A stretch of DNA of 64,000 nt from Aquanectria penicillioides. Lineage: Eukaryota; Ascomycota; Sordariomycetes; Hypocreales; Nectriaceae. Below are positions 46,911 to 58,835 of this stretch, piece after piece; position 1 is the first letter of the stretch; the number at the start of each line of letters is the position of its first letter. Location: positions 5,518,001-5,582,000 of the forward strand of contig PYIU01000002.1 of assembly GCA_003415625.1 (NCBI GenBank), written 5' to 3'. The notes under the pieces were generated by a model. It was not told the origin of the DNA. It worked only from the letters and a program-made list of their open reading frames with translations, and did not search any database. The translations under genes were made by a program, and so were the position numbers.

Positions 46911-49471
46911 GATGAGCTATCAATTGGAAGCGGGTATCCTGCAACAGAGAAAGGAAACAGGGGCAGAAGCCAGATGGGGGAGAGAAGCGGAGAGGGAAGA
47001 ACAGAGCAGCTTTCGAGATGGATGGGGGAGGTTTTGTACCTCAGGCTGGTGGCCAGTGGTCCAAGGCTGGAGGTTGACCTGAGACGGCTGGGTCGTCAAT
47101 TGAACAAGTGTCCCCTTCCGACGGCTGAATCATGATGGCGGGCGGGTGTGGGCACCAAGCTCCTGCTAGGACCTTCGGAGGTTGGTAGGTACATGCGTTG
47201 CCCAGCCCGCCCAACTTACCTCCATAGGTATTACTTACCTTACAGGTAGGTGGATGGATACCTGCAGCACCTGCGCTGGAAGGAACCTTACCGCCGCCGC
47301 CGAACTTGAACTCCAGCGCTGCACCACAGGCGGTCCCCCCGCTATGCTTCAAGCGCTCTCGCATCCCTCAGCAGGCTCGCGCGCGAGGGGCGAGGGTCGA
47401 GACAGAGCTCCGGAACGCTACCAAGGGGCGGCGAGCTACGCCGCGACAGGAATCCTCCAAGGGGGCGCTACAGGGGCTCCCATAGGCCAAGCGCCCTGCG
47501 AGTGCGCCACAGCCCCAGGCGCAGTGGCCCCTAACGGGACCGGGATCGTCGAGCTCGCCCACCCGACCATCAGTCCATCGAGCGGGATAGGCATTATAAA
47601 TCCATAAATCCGGCTCCATTCTCTGACAGACGTCGCTCCGCAATAGCGCCCGCGAGCGCTGTCACTACCTATTACCGGTGCCACCACCACGAGAACCACC
47701 AGTAACACCGCCATCAGCCCTGCGTAATGCTTACGCCTCGCATCTCTCCGACGCTTGGCCGCCTTGTTCCCGCGCTGAGATGCATTGCTCCCTCTGGCTT
47801 CGTCGAGGGATGAGGCGAGGGATCGGCTTCTCAATTCAGGGTCGACCTGCCACTAGACTAGCCCTTGGTTCCCCACACCTACTGTGCCATAGTACGCGCA
47901 TATCGACAAATGTTCAATCGCTCACATACCGGTAGGTCAAGCAGGTGGTAATCAAGGGTTCCTTTCTGGGGTGGGGCTCTCTCTCCCTCCCAGTGTGTCT
48001 CCTACTTGATCTAGGTATCCTTACACACATGCGTACGTGGTTTGTCCATTTGCCGCCGCCGCCCTGCCCTCCATGTTGGCTCGTCGAGGATGAGGCTGAG
48101 GCGAAATCAGCTCCGGAGCACCAACCCACCGAGTCCCAAGTCGTGTCCACTTCTTTACAATGGTTCCTCGCAGCATTGATTACCGATGCCCAAGAGGCCA
48201 CGTCGCGTTGTTCAAGGTTTGGCCACCACATTACCGAGCTTTCCTGTAGGCCTGTTTTTTGGGCGTGCGAGTGTGTGTCTCTGGCGGTCCTGGTCCCCAT
48301 ATTCCCCACCCACCCAGCCTCGCGCCCGCGTGCACATCCGAGGGAGGGATGTTTGAGATGCCTTGTTTGGCCATGGTCCATCATATGATTCAGCGATATC
48401 ACCCGCAGCTCAGTGTAGTAGTTTATGTCCCATCCATGTCGACGGTCCTTTTCATCTCCTCTCCTTTCGTACCAAGATTATATGCCCGCGGATCATCAGA
48501 CAAGTGGCCACTATGGAAGAAATGTCCCCCCCCCCCCCCCCCAAACAAAAAGACAGTCGTCATGATCCGGGCTGCGAGTATCGACTCTGTCCTTTTTTGC
48601 TCTTTCCAATGTGCCAGGTAGCCCTTACTCAGAAGAGACATCTAGCCCGCGGTGTGCATTCCAGCTGGCATTTACAAAATATACACGATCGCCGCTTGGG
48701 CAAATGCGGCCAGTGTGTCCCGCCTCATTTCTATTCTTATCTCTCTGGTGCACAAGAAAGCGCCCTTATTCTCCGCCATCTGGCATTACTTAAATTCTAA
48801 CAAGCTGGCCTGGCCCTGATTGCCTCCGAGCTCGCCCGTTTGGGCAAAGCTCCTGCGCCTCAGGCGCTCCACGTTAGGTGCTCCGCTAAACAAGCTCCCC
48901 CTCCGGCCCCACTCCACCGGTGCTGTACCCTCCGAGCCTCCCCCAAACGGTCAAAGCCCAGTTGAAGACAGATCTCGACCGTTGCAGATTGCCACTGTCA
49001 TTCAGTCCAAACCTTGTGCTCGACAAAAGCCTCTCTCCCTGTTTGGTGGATTTCTAATCAATCAGAAATGCGGGTGAGTCTAATTTCGGCCAAATTGAAG
49101 CAGTCAGCACCACATGGTCGTATTTGTGTCATGTTCCCTCTACAGATGTAGTGCTGACTCGATCACTTCGTCAAATCGCTGTGGAAGCTTCCTTGAGATG
49201 TGGCGTTTATCATTGGGGCGAAACCAAAAATCATTCATCTTTTGATTTTCGGGTAGACACGAAACTCAAGGTCTTCTCATTGACATCCTTGGCGTAGGTT
49301 AAAGACTTAGCCCGAAACGACCACTCTGTCGCCATGCCACGTAAACAACTTTTCCAAACGAGCTATACGAAACGCAACTAGTAGAATGGCCACTTAATCG
49401 TAGAAATCATGAATGTCTGTTTTATGTAGCATCATCTACTTGCTTTTAGCTTCATCTATGGTCATGAATCG
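46911..49471. other. Intergenic region between PDI1 and the OYE-like gene
   Basis: 2.6 kb. Proximal part is the PDI1 promoter. A C17 run lies at 48526-48542. A minus-strand open frame ending at 47436 encodes a basic stretch and a hydrophobic run (GLMAVLLVVLVVVAPVIGS) but begins without ATG and has no family match, so I do not call it. The last 400 bp before 49471 are AT-richer. Confidence 0.5.
48526..48542. repeat. C17 homopolymer
   Basis: Seventeen consecutive C on the + strand. Confidence 0.85.
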
Positions 49472-50817
49472 TCAATTATGATAATCGGCCTCCGCTCCTC
49501 TCAATACTGAACTCTGTTCAGTGCGATCGGCCCCTGGGCTTCGGGGGGCCCGATGATATTGGTTCGCCCACTTGATTGGGACGTTCAAATCGTGAGCCAC
49601 TGTGTACACCCAGTTGGGCTCCCGGAGGAACTGCCTAGCAGCCATCACCAGATCCGCCGACGGCTCCTCCTGGTCCTCCTGGACCACCGACTTGGCGAAT
49701 TCGCCATCCGTAATAACGCCCACGGCCGCAATTAGCAAGTTCAAGCCATCGGCGTGCACAGCAGAGCGGATCTTGCGTGCCAGGTCCGTCTGGAAGGTCT
49801 GGTGAACTTTGATGTTCTGCTTCGCGTTGTTACCGCCGCTGCTCACGTCCAAAACATCAACTCCCAGGCTGGGGAGCAGCTTGGCCAACTTGATGCTTTC
49901 ATCGATGTCCCATGAAGGTTCGTTTGTGTACTCAAGCCACTCAGTAGCCGAGATGCGCACCCAAAGGGGCATCTCCTCCGGGATGACGGCCCGCACGGCC
50001 TGGATAGTCTCTGTCAAGAAGCGGATGCGATTCTCAAAGCTACCACCGTACTGATCCGTTCGAGTCTGTTGCGCGAATTAGTCAAATTTCTTCAAACATC
50101 ACGTACAATTAAAAGGAAACCTACGTTGGAAACGGGGGAAAGAAACTCGGTAAAGAGATAGCCGTGAGCGCCATGGATCTCAATGGTATCGACACCAGCT
50201 TTGACCGCTCGTACAGCCGCATCCACGAAGTTCTGAGTGATGCCCTTGATCTCTTCCACGGTCAACTCATGGGGATCCGCATGGTCATCGGCGAACGGAA
50301 TGGGGCTGGGACCGACGACGTTATCGGGCCAGCCACCGACGCTCTCGGGGGCCACGGTCTTTTTGACTGTGCCGCCGATCCAGGGCGCCAGGGTGCTGGC
50401 CTTACGGCCCGCGTGGGCGAGCTGGACCGAGACCTTGGAGCTTTGGCTGTGGATGAAATCGGTGACGCGCTTCAAGGGCGCAATCTGGCCATCCTCCCAG
50501 AGACCCACGTCGTTGGGGGAGATACGGCCACGGGCTTCAACAGCAGTGGCTTCAACGGTGACGAGGGCAGCGCCGTGGAGTGCGAATTGCCCGAGGTGGA
50601 CAAGATGAAAGTCGGTCATGTAGCCGTCCTTGGCGCTGTAAGTGCACATGGGTGAGACAACGAAGCGGTTGTGCAGCTCGATGCCGCGGATGCGGATGGG
50701 CTTGAAGAGAGTCGGCGCCGAGGCGGGGTCGACGGCGGAACCGGCCGCGGGGCTCTGCGCCGGAGTGAAGTACGGAACGCCGGGGGCGGGCTTATTCTCA
50801 AGGTCTTCGACAGTCAT
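49472..50817 (-). CDS. NADH:flavin oxidoreductase, OYE family (YqjM-type)
   Basis: An FMN-dependent ene-reductase that reduces activated C=C bonds with NAD(P)H; the natural substrate is unknown. Exons are 50817-50125 and 50065-49472, with a 59-nt intron, giving 428 residues. The TIM-barrel features seen are LFKPIRIRGIELHNRFVVSPMC, the substrate-site AHAGRKAS, the loop IEIHGAHGYLFTEFLSP, then TRTDQYGGSFENR across the splice junction and SADLVMAARQFLREPNWV near the phosphate-binding end. YqjM-like (class III) features include the Cys of SPMCTYSA. The tail after NQYHRAPR (about 22 residues) is not conserved as far as I know; a late frame error there cannot be excluded. No signal peptide. No pathway partners nearby. 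Confidence 0.9.
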
Positions 50818-51639
50818 GATTGGCTTGGTTTATACAAATTTGGAGCGATAGGTAGGATTATTGGCGGTGTTGCTTGTACAACTTAGTGTCTCTCAAGAGT
50901 AAGCACCTTCTTTTTTTGTGTCGTCTTTTTTCGTTCCTTATTTTTATCTTTGAAGGTAGGTTGGTAGTTATGAGTTTATTGTCGAGGAGAGGATTGACTT
51001 TCCAGTGATAACAGCCAAATGTCAAGGAAGTCGAGGGGGTTAAATAGGAACCTCGGGTTTGACTGAGGGGAAGTATGAGCCTCAGAATTGGGGTTCATAT
51101 ATTGATGGTTCGATGTTTGGCGTCCATGATACCCAGGCTGCCTACCCCTCCGGGAAAAGACTCGTTTGGTTTCGCCGTTCTAACCCCATTCTGCGGCGTG
51201 CGATTGGATTGATAAGCAACCAAATGAATGACGTGCGAGCGAGACACAATGCCACGCAACCAATACACTTGCGGTAGACGCCAATTTTCCATGTGGAGCG
51301 ACCTAAGGCTAAGGCTAAGGCGTAGGGCGCTCAACGTGCCCGTCTTGCCGTCCAGAGGCGGATGTCGGCCACAACACGGCTATCACAATCCGTCGGGATA
51401 ATTGCCAGGTTTCCCTTGAGGTTTCCCTTGAGGTTCCCCTTGAGGTTCCCCTTGACGGGTGTAAGGGACTCCCACCCATTCGGCACCACAGCCGTCTTGA
51501 TGAATAAGCCAGCGCACCATTCTGGGCTGACAAAGTCGCAACCCATGCCATCATTGGCCACTATTGCGGGATCTCGCAGGTTGGCTCAGTTGGGGCCCAT
51601 ATCCGGCCTGAAATTCGACCGCGTATTAGTAATATCTTG
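50818..51639. other. OYE gene upstream region with minisatellite
   Basis: 822 bp upstream of the OYE-like gene. The proximal part is T-rich (50910-50945). It contains a four-copy 12-bp repeat (51407-51454). Nothing else is recognised. Confidence 0.5.
51407..51454. repeat. 12-bp minisatellite, four copies
   Basis: Units read AGGTTTCCCTTG twice, then AGGTTCCCCTTG twice. On the minus strand it lies in an open frame as four Lys-Gly-Asn-Leu units, or Arg-Gly/Glu-Thr-Ser in another frame. That open frame has no recognised domain and no ATG-led gene model. Confidence 0.9.
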
Positions 51640-53990
51640 GATTCTGAATGCTCATCTTCTTTAGAAACAACCATAGAATATATTTCGCCAATTTCAAGGC
51701 CTCCATGTTCTTGTGTAATACTCTACGAATGTTTAAAGTCGACTAGTTCGAACCCGCAACACAGACATCCTTGAAGCATGTCAGAAAATCGTTCGACAGG
51801 CTTTCTCTACACTTCCAGTACTCATTAAGAACTGAATATTCAATTGAAGCTTCAACAATTGTCGATTCGTTGTTTGTTTGTTGACTCCTTGATACCTTTT
51901 GTCCTGCTCCTGTGTGACATTTACTCCACGTACTAAAATGTCATGTTTTCATCCAACAATGTTGAACTGTCTCCTTTATGTCTCCCTCTGGTTGCTCCTA
52001 CTCGTATAGTAACAGGCCAAGTGAGTGGCCTACGAATGCCAATTCCCGCCTAGTTGCTCAGTCATCATTCATCACAATACCTCATGCCGAATACACTCCC
52101 GAAGCATATGAAGTATCTATTACAAGATGGCACAACGACGACGTCTAAACGACATTTCCAGTTTTGCCATATTTTGGTCACGCTCACACTCCCGAACTTA
52201 GAGATAAAAGAAGCCATTTCAATCAATGATCACAAGCAGAAACACAGCTCAGCCACGGCTGGCTCAATCAGTTTATCCAAATTCATAGGTGCGGTTTTTA
52301 TTTCTCTCTACCCACGCCGTACGACGGCTCGATCAACTAGGTTCTCTTGCGACTTACACTATCTAGCAACTCTATGATGCCAATAATCCATAGCCGCCCT
52401 CTCAGCATCAGTACCAATTGGCTTGTTCTTGTTTTGTTGATCTCAGCAACGATTTTCTTTAATCAGGCATTGTTGTCGTCCCTGTGGAATCTAGAGAATA
52501 ATACCAAAGCAGAGCAACAGCGCCGTGTATTATTCACCTATTGGAAATGAATGAATGATCAAAAGGAGGGAACCCTTTTATAATTACTCGTGTGATAGGG
52601 CAGTCCTCGTTTCCAACATGCAAAAATCAAGTACTATTACGGTCCTTCACAGTGCCATGATCTGTGGCAACTCGTAATACAGGCTAGAGCGGAAACAGAG
52701 CGAAACAACAGAATACAAGGCTCTAATAAGTAACATTGCAAGCCCTGCGGGCAACTACGGAAGAATCAGAAGTTATTTCAAACTGAGTGGCTGACATATC
52801 AGTAACAAGTCCTCCCGAATTGCTTAAACCACCTGGAGTAGCTGGGGGTCTGTCGCCAGTGCCATCGGGGTCCTCACACGGCCATGCTTAATATGGCCAC
52901 ATAGAAACTTTACCAACCCCATCGTTTACGAGGCTTAAAATCACTTTCCATTTATCCTATCAATATAACTAAATGACAATCACGTCCACCTGATGAGGTC
53001 CTGTAATACTTGAGAAGCAGAGTAGTCATGAGCGGGTCATATTTCAGAATCGGGATAGAGTAGACATGAAATCGCCATGTCTCTTGTTCAAACATTGTTT
53101 TACATCGACATTATTCTCACTGAGAAGTAAACAAATATTCGGTTTAGATGAGTTCCGGCCCGGTTGTACCCGTTGGTTCGAAGGAGTATGAGGGGAGCGA
53201 GTCCATGTGATAAAACAACAGCCAGCCAGATCACCAAAACGCACGAGACCAATAAGCACCTGCTAGATCTATAAATTCAAATAGGAAGCTTGACTCTCAA
53301 CTTCTAATTAGCTTCGCCAACCCGTCCATTACGCCCAATTTGGAACGGCCATCTTCTTGCGTCTTTGCAATTCAGTTGGCTACGATTATCGAGATTCTAC
53401 GTCTCAAATGCGTGAATCGCAGGAGTCCTCACCACAACCTACGATGGTACCCGCCAAGGACATATACAAATGCAACCGCTATAGGTTAAGATGCCCGAAA
53501 TTTGCCTAAAGTCGTTCCTCAGCCACCCGCCTAATGCGACACCACACCCCCCTCCAATCGACGGCAGCTAGGCCAAATTTCCCTTGGAGCCATGCTCCCA
53601 CGAGGAGTCAAATATCCGAACCAACCACCATCGGCGACCCTGTCGATCCCCCTCACATCGATACCACCCTCAAGTTGGACGACACCTCAAGAAACGTTAT
53701 GATGATGACACTCTCCTTCGTGGGGTACGTCTCGTAGATTTCATCTCGTAGGAGATCGTCCTACACATAAGTCCAATTTATTAACCGAAATGCATCAATC
53801 TTCCGTTGTGGCGTCTTGTAATGGATGGCAACATGTAACAATCAAAATGTAAGTGATGGTAACAAAAAGAAAATGTTTTCTTGTCCTAGCTGAGACGAAC
53901 AGGCGCGTCTACTGCGCGGGCCGACCACGGACACGTTTCAACACATAGCCCCAAGTCTTGCGGCTTCCTTGCCGACTCCCGTCAAATACA
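51640..53990. other. AT-richer island without genes
   Basis: About 2.35 kb whose base composition differs visibly from its flanks: sampled 60-base lines are about 35-43% GC against well over 50% in neighbouring genes. All frames have frequent stops; the longest open frames are about 100 codons and unrecognised. No terminal repeats, target-site duplications or polymerase/transposase motifs were found. It may be an old degraded repeat or simply unconstrained DNA. Confidence 0.5.
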
Positions 53991-54113
53991 AGTCAAAACT
54001 CCGGATATCGCTCCCTCCATTGAATTGGTTGACCTGTAGACCAAATCCAGGTCCAGTAAAATCCTACAACTCTACCCAATATCTCGTTGCCCCCCTTGCC
54101 AAAGGGAGATGAT

Positions 54114-55315
54114 TTAAGCATCCCACTTGGTCTTGAAGGTCCATCGCTGGTTCTCGGTGCCCTGGGCGAAGGGAACACCGAGCTCGAAGAGTCGGAGAAC
54201 GACGTTGGAGAAGTCCTTGAAGAAGGCATCGTTGTCCTTGGCGTACTTCTCAGCCCAGGGCTTGAACTGCTTGTCCTGGACGAGAACCATGTCGGTGGGC
54301 AGCATCATGAGGGTCTTGGTAGCCTTGTCCTCGTACTATTGAAATTCGTTAGTATTGGCTCAAGGTTGCATATTGTGATTGCATTCTCAGTTATCTTACC
54401 TGGGCGGGGCCGTTCCACTTCTTCCACTGCCACTTCTCCTCGATCAGGAGGCGGTAGTAGTCGTTGGTGAGGATGGTAGGGGAGAAGGTCCAGGGACCGT
54501 CAAAGCCAGATCGATCAGTGTGGCAGCGGCCGAGAGCGTGGGCGCCAGAGAGGGCGACGATCTCCTGGTCGTTGAAGCCCATGCGGAAGAAGATGTCTCG
54601 GAGGTGGGGAGCACCCTTGGTGGCATCGGGAAGACGACCATCGGGAGTGCAGGCAGCGAGGTCGCGGTCAGAGCGGCCAGGTCGGAAGGGGACGGCGGGG
54701 CCCTGCATCTCTTGGATAGCGCAGACACCAGCAAGGATCCAGAGATCGGAGTAGGTGATCCAGGGGAACTTGGCTGTGTGAACCAGTTAGTGTTACGCTG
54801 GTCGTGATTGAATTAAGCTTAGAATACTCACCCTTCACAGGCTCAAGGAAGTCGCGGGCAGCAAGCAGGCCAGCATTGGCACCGTGCTGAGACTCGGGAG
54901 CGAATCGCATGGTAGCGCCGTTGCTGCCACCAGTGCCAGTGGCCTTGTCGTAGGTGCCGCTGGCGTGCCAGGCGAGGCGGAGGAGAACCGGGCCGAAGCT
55001 GCCGTCATCGTAGTCGTCCTTCTCATCGAGACGAGAAGCAATCTCGTCGTAGACCTTTTGGTAGTCCTCCTTGGCGGGAGTGAAAACCTTGGGGGTAGCA
55101 GAGCCGGAAGCGCCGTTCAGGTAGAAGTAACCAGCACCACCCAGGGCGGCGGCTCCAGCCAACCAGACAAAGAGGCTGGACGACTTCTGTGCGGGCTCCG
55201 AAGAGTAGTAGCGGCGGCCGTTCTGGCGGAAGGCCTGGCGGGGAGCCACGGAGAAAGCGCCGCGGGTGGAAGCGCGGGTAGCGGCGCGAACGAACTGACG
55301 GGAAGCAGAAGCCAT
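54114..55315 (-). CDS. CCP1: Cytochrome c peroxidase, mitochondrial
   Basis: Haem peroxidase of the intermembrane space that reduces hydrogen peroxide with electrons from cytochrome c. Exons are 55315-54832, 54773-54400 and 54335-54114 (introns 58 and 64 nt), giving 359 residues, against 361 in yeast. The bipartite presequence has a basic stretch ([19 protein letters not shown]) then a membrane segment ([19 protein letters not shown]), as for Ccp1 sorted through the inner membrane. The distal site is [12 protein letters not shown] (Arg, Trp, His), the proximal His lies in [12 protein letters not shown], and the Trp equivalent to yeast W191 lies in [15 protein letters not shown]. The frame is intact. 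Regulation is not visible, though oxidative stress and respiration are usual inducers. Confidence 0.97.
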
Positions 55316-58300
55316 CTGGAAGGTTGTAAGTAAGGAATTGGAGCTTTCGGATATGTCGGCGGAATATGAGTGAGCAATGGGGAAGGAAACTGGGAATCGT
55401 GTGCAAGCAGATTGTGGTAATCAGCAGCGAGGCGGAGAGATTGAAGACGATTGGCAAGCTGATAAGGAACTGGGATGCTGGGGACAGGAGCTTCAGGAGC
55501 TCACGGGAGCTACTGTCGAGCGTACATACCTTTGCAATTGTGATATGGTATCGAGATGCTGGAGAGGGTGAAGACGGAGGAAGAAAAAAAAGAGAAGGAG
55601 AAGAAGGAGGCGGAGGCGGAGGCGGGAGGGAGAGAAGAAGTGGGAGACGGAAGATGGAAATAGAAGGGAGTGCCGGCCGAGGGCGTCCGCCGAAACAACT
55701 CCATGCCGTCTGTACCTCAACTAACCCGCCATGGACGACCAAGCTCGCCATGTGCGGTGCAGCACTGGGGCACGCACACACAGTGGCTGGCAACAGCTGT
55801 CTAGCAGCAAGTTCCCCCTCCCCACTGGAAACCAGGTCCTGCAACTATTTGGAAACCCTGCTGCGAGACCCCGGAACCCTGGTTCTGCTGGGGAAGCATC
55901 CCATGCTGCCGTCCAGTGTGCCAGTACTTTGCATGTAGGTAAGGCATGTAACAAACGTTGCCGCCAACAACGAGGGCCCCCATGCCGCCTCCTCCATGGC
56001 CTTTCTCTCATCTTCACATCTCGCTCTCGCTCTCCCTCACTCTGCTCGACCTCAGGAGCGGGCGTCGGCTTGGGAGCCGGGTCAGCCTTCACATTTCGTC
56101 ACTGTGGAGGGGCCGAGTCACTTCCAAGCCCACAACAGCAGGGGAGACACATCATGTCTGAGCCGGAGCCTGAGCCCGAGCTTGAAAAGAGGGTAGCAAA
56201 AGCCCTTGCTCCACGGCCTGTGTTGAAATTGCCCGTCGCTGACTGGCTCGCGCCGTACCGGGCCCGAGGTGCTTGGTGGGGTGAGCAACGCCCTGTGGAC
56301 CCGACGGGGCTGGTGGGGACCCTTGGTCATGGGAGTTTGCTCGCCTATGAGAGGTTGGGCGGCCGAAGGAAGCTGGAACTTGGAAGCTCGCAGAAGTGGA
56401 CTAAAAGGACGTGTTACAGGGGTTCAAGGGGAGCACGGAAGGAGAACGGTGACGGTGACGAGGAGACGAGAAGCTGGAGGGGGCATTGCCGACACGACAT
56501 GGCTCACAAATTCTGTCGCTGGTCGTCGAGCCCCGAGATTTCGATTAGGTACTGATGCCTTGCGATGGTGCTGATATTGTTACAACATGCTTACTACGGA
56601 CCATACGAATGAATAGCTCTTAGCTTGATCATCCGCTCGCGCACCCCTCTCCCCACCCCGGAATGCTTTCGGCATGTGGCCGCGAAGTGAAAGCCAGCCA
56701 AAAACAAAAAAAAAAAAAGCACTGACAGCCACATAGCAGCCAAAGTGAGCTACCGTAGTACATGCGTAGTTCGGATATCGATCCTCCTGAGGCGGCCCAA
56801 GCTCGTTGACTTAGGTACAGTAGGCAGGTAGATAAGCAGGGGATGGTCCAGTATCACCCACCCACACCCACCAGAACCAGAACGAAAAAAGGACCCTTGA
56901 TTCCAAATGCATCCCCACGTTGTTTCGCCCGGAGAGAAGACGGCCACGCTCCGGAGCCCAGTCCACCCCACCCCCCGTCTTCCACCCCCCACCCCCGTCC
57001 CCTCCCTCCACGGAGCACCATAAGTCTAGCTCGACGGGATATCACGACATCCTGCTCCATCCCACTGGGAGCCAGTCGCTATATCTCTACGTCAATGCCA
57101 AATTCAGCGCTGCAATTTAGTCCGGGAGCACGCGCAGCCCCATCTCAGCCTCCATCGTTTCCACTCCAGAGAAGACGACGAGAAAAAGGTCCGTCGGAAC
57201 GATTTCTTTCCCCCTAAACGGAACCCACCCAACAAGGTATACAAAGTGAGAAGTGCTTGCTCGACGGCGTCTACCATGTAAAGTACCTAGAGGCATGATT
57301 TGTCATCTCGCGTCCCAGGCATCATGGAATGTGGACATGCATCATCTGCTTGTTTGCACATGCAACAACGCCGGCACTATCATTCATACTGTGTATGAGT
57401 AAGGACAGCATGTTGCTCCCTCTCTGTCTCTACCCATGTCTTCCTGTTTGGCAGTTAGCCTAGTCAGCCGCGGCCCCAGGCTCGCGCAGTCTGAGGCAGC
57501 AGGCTGTCTAGGAACATCGGCACTGCGCATGCACCAGGCCATGTACTTACTGTGCTTTGCTCCAACCCAACCCAACCCCCCCCTGCTTGACGCCTTCGTC
57601 ATACGTGAGATATCTCCCGAACCGACCAACTTTGCCGAGGGTCAATTCCGACGGCTCGCCGATTCGTATTCGTCTGCTTGTGCAGATCAGAATGAACTGT
57701 TGGCCAAATCTTACGTCCCTGTGTACGCGGCATTCGGGCTTTCGACAGCCATAACCAATTGGCAACTGGAGGAACCGCCAATCCCACTTCTTCCCGCAGC
57801 TCTCTCCATCACGCCAAACAACGAGCGTCAAACTCATAACTTGGAACACACCGCACAGCAGTTTGACACTAGAACGCACCACACACCCAACCAGCCAGCC
57901 AGCCAGCCAGCCACGCAGTGGGTCAGTCTCGCCTCCCCCGTCTCCCAAAGTCTCCCCAGCCGTAAATCTCATCATCTCCCACGTTGCTTCCTGTGTTGCT
58001 CTGCCCCAGATTCCCAGCCCAGCCCTGGCCCGCTCCCGCCATTTGTCCAATGGCCATCCCCTCGGATACCGCCGCCAGAGGACTCGGCGCACGGCGTCGC
58101 CCTCGCTCGCTCCCATCACCCCCCTCAAGTGTCCAAGTAACTATCCATTTCCCAAATCCTCTAGATCGAAACACCGCCATTGACTCTTGCCCCCCCCGAC
58201 TCCGAGTCCCCCCAAATGTCACGCTGCCCACATGTGGCTCTCTCTCTCTCTATCTTTCTTGCAGACATCGGTAAGCGTCGCCGAGACCTTCCAAGAAGAA

Positions 58301-58835
58301 CTTAGCACGTCTCTTCGCCATGAGCTGCATCAAAATAGTTTGCAGTAGATGTGTGGGTTATGGAGATGTGACAGCTCTAGTTCGTCAATTCATACATAAA
58401 GTACTAGCTCTGAAGCCTCAGGGTTTCGGCTCCTCTTCTCCGTTGTTGCGCCCCGCCAAATCAAGGGCCTGCAAATGTTAAGCAATCTGGGGCAGCCAAG
58501 CTCGACTATGGCAGATCTACTGCTCCGACCCCGGTCCCCTTGCCCTCCGTGCAGTGCCCTGTAGCTCACCCTGATGCCCAAGCCCAAAACAGAGATAACG
58601 GAATTTATCAATTGACTGAAGCCTGACTTATAAAGTACACCTCCGCCGACCACTTCCGATCCAAAGCCACCGTACTGGTCCCAGAGGCTCCAAGTATTAC
58701 CCCCCTTTGTATACTACACGATATTTCGACCACGTCTTCATTGCATCCGTTCCTCCAAATGTGAGCGCCTCAAAACACCTTCCCCAGACTTATCTCTCTT
58801 GCACGTCTTCATCCACCGCCAAAAATATTCATCCC
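55316..58835. other. Intergenic region between PRP39 and CCP1
   Basis: 3.5 kb upstream of CCP1 (minus) and downstream of PRP39 (minus). The first 400 bp are purine-rich on the + strand, i.e. a pyrimidine-rich leader for CCP1. Open frames such as 55731-56555 and 57436-58140 on the + strand are low-complexity and unrecognised. Confidence 0.55.

Noticed and set aside
51303..51326. CTAAGG repeats resembling telomeric sequence
   Set aside because: Only three imperfect units and not the fungal TTAGGG motif.
51580..51622. tRNA-like A-box (TGGCTCAGTTGG) and B-box-like ATTCGACC
   Set aside because: Spacing is too short and stems do not pair; chance match.
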